Both the position numbers and the translations under genes were made by a program. This document shows, piece after piece, positions 62,904 through 64,000 of a DNA stretch of 64,000 bases (position 1 is the stretch's first letter; each line of letters opens with the position of its first letter). This stretch comes from Bifidobacterium subtile (GTDB taxonomy: Bacteria; Actinomycetota; Actinomycetes; Actinomycetales; Bifidobacteriaceae): positions 124,001 to 188,000 of the forward strand of contig NZ_JGZR01000002.1 in the NCBI RefSeq assembly GCF_000741775.1. The letters run 5' to 3'. The notes beneath the pieces are model-generated. The model searched no databases. It was not told the DNA's origin and was given only the letters and a program-made list of their open reading frames with translations.

Positions 62904-64000
62904 ATGGCGCAACGCAACACCTATCGCGAGGACGAAGAACTCGAAGAGCAGATCAACATGCACGACATTGTGCGCGTCGGCAGGTATCTGAGGCCATACG
63001 CGGGAGCAGTCGCGCGGATTCTGCTGGTGGTGGTGCTGATGAGCTGCATCACTGTTTCCGTGCCCTACCTGACGAAGATCGTGATCGACGACATCATCCC
63101 AAGCAAGAGCTACAGCCGGCTGGGCATGCTGACCGCGCTACTCGCCGTGCTGATCGTGTTCTTCGAGCTGGGGCTGCGCTACCGCACGCTGGAGATCACG
63201 CGCATCGGTCAGCTCATGCTCAAGGATATGCGCAGAGACATCTTCACGCATATCCAGACGCTGCCATTCAGCTATTTCGATTCGCGGCCCCACGGCAAGA
63301 TATTGATCCGCGTCGTCAACTACGTGAACACGCTCTCTGACACGCTCTCCTCGGGCCTGATCAACGTGATCTCCGACGTGTTCACCTTCATCATCACGCT
63401 GATCGTCATGTTCGCGATCGACTGGCGGCTCGCGCTGTGGAGCCTCGTACTCTTCCCGCTGCTCATCGCTTGGGTGCGCGTGCTGCAGGTATTCCAGCGC
63501 CGCGCCTATCAGAAGCTCTCGAACAAGCAGAGCAATCTGAACGCGTACATCCACGAGTCGATCGCCGGCGTGAAGACCACGCAGACCTTCGCGCAGGAGC
63601 GCACGCAATTCTCGGCATTCCAAGAGCAGCAGGGCGATGTGCGCAGCGCGTGGATGAAGGCCGTGCATATCCAGTTCCTCATGTGGCCGGGCGTGCAGAT
63701 CATTTCCTCGACGACAATCGCGCTGCTGTACTACATCGGCGTCATGAGCTTTGGCGGCGTGAGCGTGACGACCGGCGTACTCATCGCCTTCGTGGGCTAC
63801 GCGAACAACTTCTGGAATCCGGTGATCAACATCGGCAACTTCTACAACCAGCTCATCACCTGCTCAGCCTATCTCGAACGCATCTTCGAGACGCTGGACG
63901 TCAAGCCCGAGATCGTCAGCAAGCCAGACGCCGAGGACCTGCCGCTGATCCGCGGCAAGGTCGACTTCAACGACGTCGTGTTCCGCTACGAGCCTGAGGG
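62904..64000 (+). CDS. ABC exporter, half 2 (runs off the window)
   Basis: The first 365 residues of a second half-transporter: a transmembrane domain with six helices (about 40-330), then the start of the ATPase domain (VDFNDVVFRYEPEG). The nucleotide-binding motifs lie beyond the window edge, so whether it supplies the catalytic Glu cannot be seen. ATG 62904 follows GGGGAGGA at 4 nt. Partner of the preceding gene. Confidence 0.9.
   Translation, partial: MAQRNTYREDEELEEQINMHDIVRVGRYLRPYAGAVARILLVVVLMSCITVSVPYLTKIVIDDIIPSKSYSRLGMLTALLAVLIVFFELGLRYRTLEITRIGQLMLKDMRRDIFTHIQTLPFSYFDSRPHGKILIRVVNYVNTLSDTLSSGLINVISDVFTFIITLIVMFAIDWRLALWSLVLFPLLIAWVRVLQVFQRRAYQKLSNKQSNLNAYIHESIAGVKTTQTFAQERTQFSAFQEQQGDVRSAWMKAVHIQFLMWPGVQIISSTTIALLYYIGVMSFGGVSVTTGVLIAFVGYANNFWNPVINIGNFYNQLITCSAYLERIFETLDVKPEIVSKPDAEDLPLIRGKVDFNDVVFRYEPE

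Noticed and set aside
1-64000. CRISPR array
   Set aside because: No regularly spaced identical repeats; the repeats found are palindromes or short degenerate tandems.

Overview
The window looks like a chromosomal segment of a Bifidobacterium or a close relative in the Bifidobacteriaceae. It is GC-rich. Transketolase and transaldolase lie side by side, as expected for the fructose-6-phosphate phosphoketolase shunt. The core order uvrA-uvrC-aroE-rapZ-whiA-pgk-tpiA-secG, followed by tal/tkt, CIRCE-hrcA-dnaJ and uppP, is one I associate with bifidobacteria. GTG and TTG starts behind strong AGGAGG-type ribosome binding sites are common. The genus is inferred from gene order and protein character, not from a 16S gene.

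Layout. 60-1395 is a complete ISL3-like insertion sequence, followed by a decayed amino-acid permease and an acetoin/diacetyl-type reductase. 3990-11356 holds mostly leftward genes: a LysR regulator, a HAD phosphatase, a fused NAD(P)HX repair enzyme, an ABC-F ATPase and a TspO-like membrane protein. 11602-25585 is the rightward core: a LexA box and uvrA, uvrC, aroE, rapZ, whiA, pgk, tpiA, secG, a Cof-type phosphatase and an alpha/beta hydrolase. 25705-29015 is leftward tkt-tal. 29216-33950 carries CIRCE, hrcA, dnaJ, a fructosamine-kinase-like gene and uppP. 34014-35910 is rich in palindromes around a PAC2 protein and ends in a Gly-Cys-Val-Val tRNA cluster.

From 36 kb on the content is accessory: an AEC transporter, long-chain acyl-CoA synthetase, a DHA2 exporter, an Fe/Mn superoxide dismutase (unusual for bifidobacteria), an APC permease, an ImmA/IrrE-like metallopeptidase overlapping a DUF4411 PIN-like gene, a GH13 alpha-glucosidase, a DUF3737 beta-helix protein, a PatB/MalY C-S lyase, an alcohol dehydrogenase and an MFS exporter. 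52-61 kb is a zone of gene wreckage: C-terminal stubs of an aldo/keto reductase, a DHA2 exporter and a GH13 enzyme, an N-terminal stub of a PTS EIIB, a frameshifted XRE/MmyB-type regulator and a trace of a second copy of it. Intact lipoproteins, an aldo/keto reductase, a GH3 beta-glucosidase and a DUF2335-like membrane protein lie between them. The window ends in a heterodimeric ABC exporter whose second gene runs off the edge.

How the genes work together: tkt/tal with pgk/tpiA serve central carbon flow; GH13 and GH3 enzymes feed it hexoses; uvrA/uvrC are the SOS repair core; HrcA at CIRCE controls its own chaperone operon; rapZ-whiA links a small-RNA/PG-precursor type regulator to a division regulator. 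The best candidates for something less described are the ImmA/IrrE-PIN pair, a family of 39-nt dispersed palindromes, a 142-bp cruciform element at 34.1 kb, and acidic insertions in several housekeeping enzymes.
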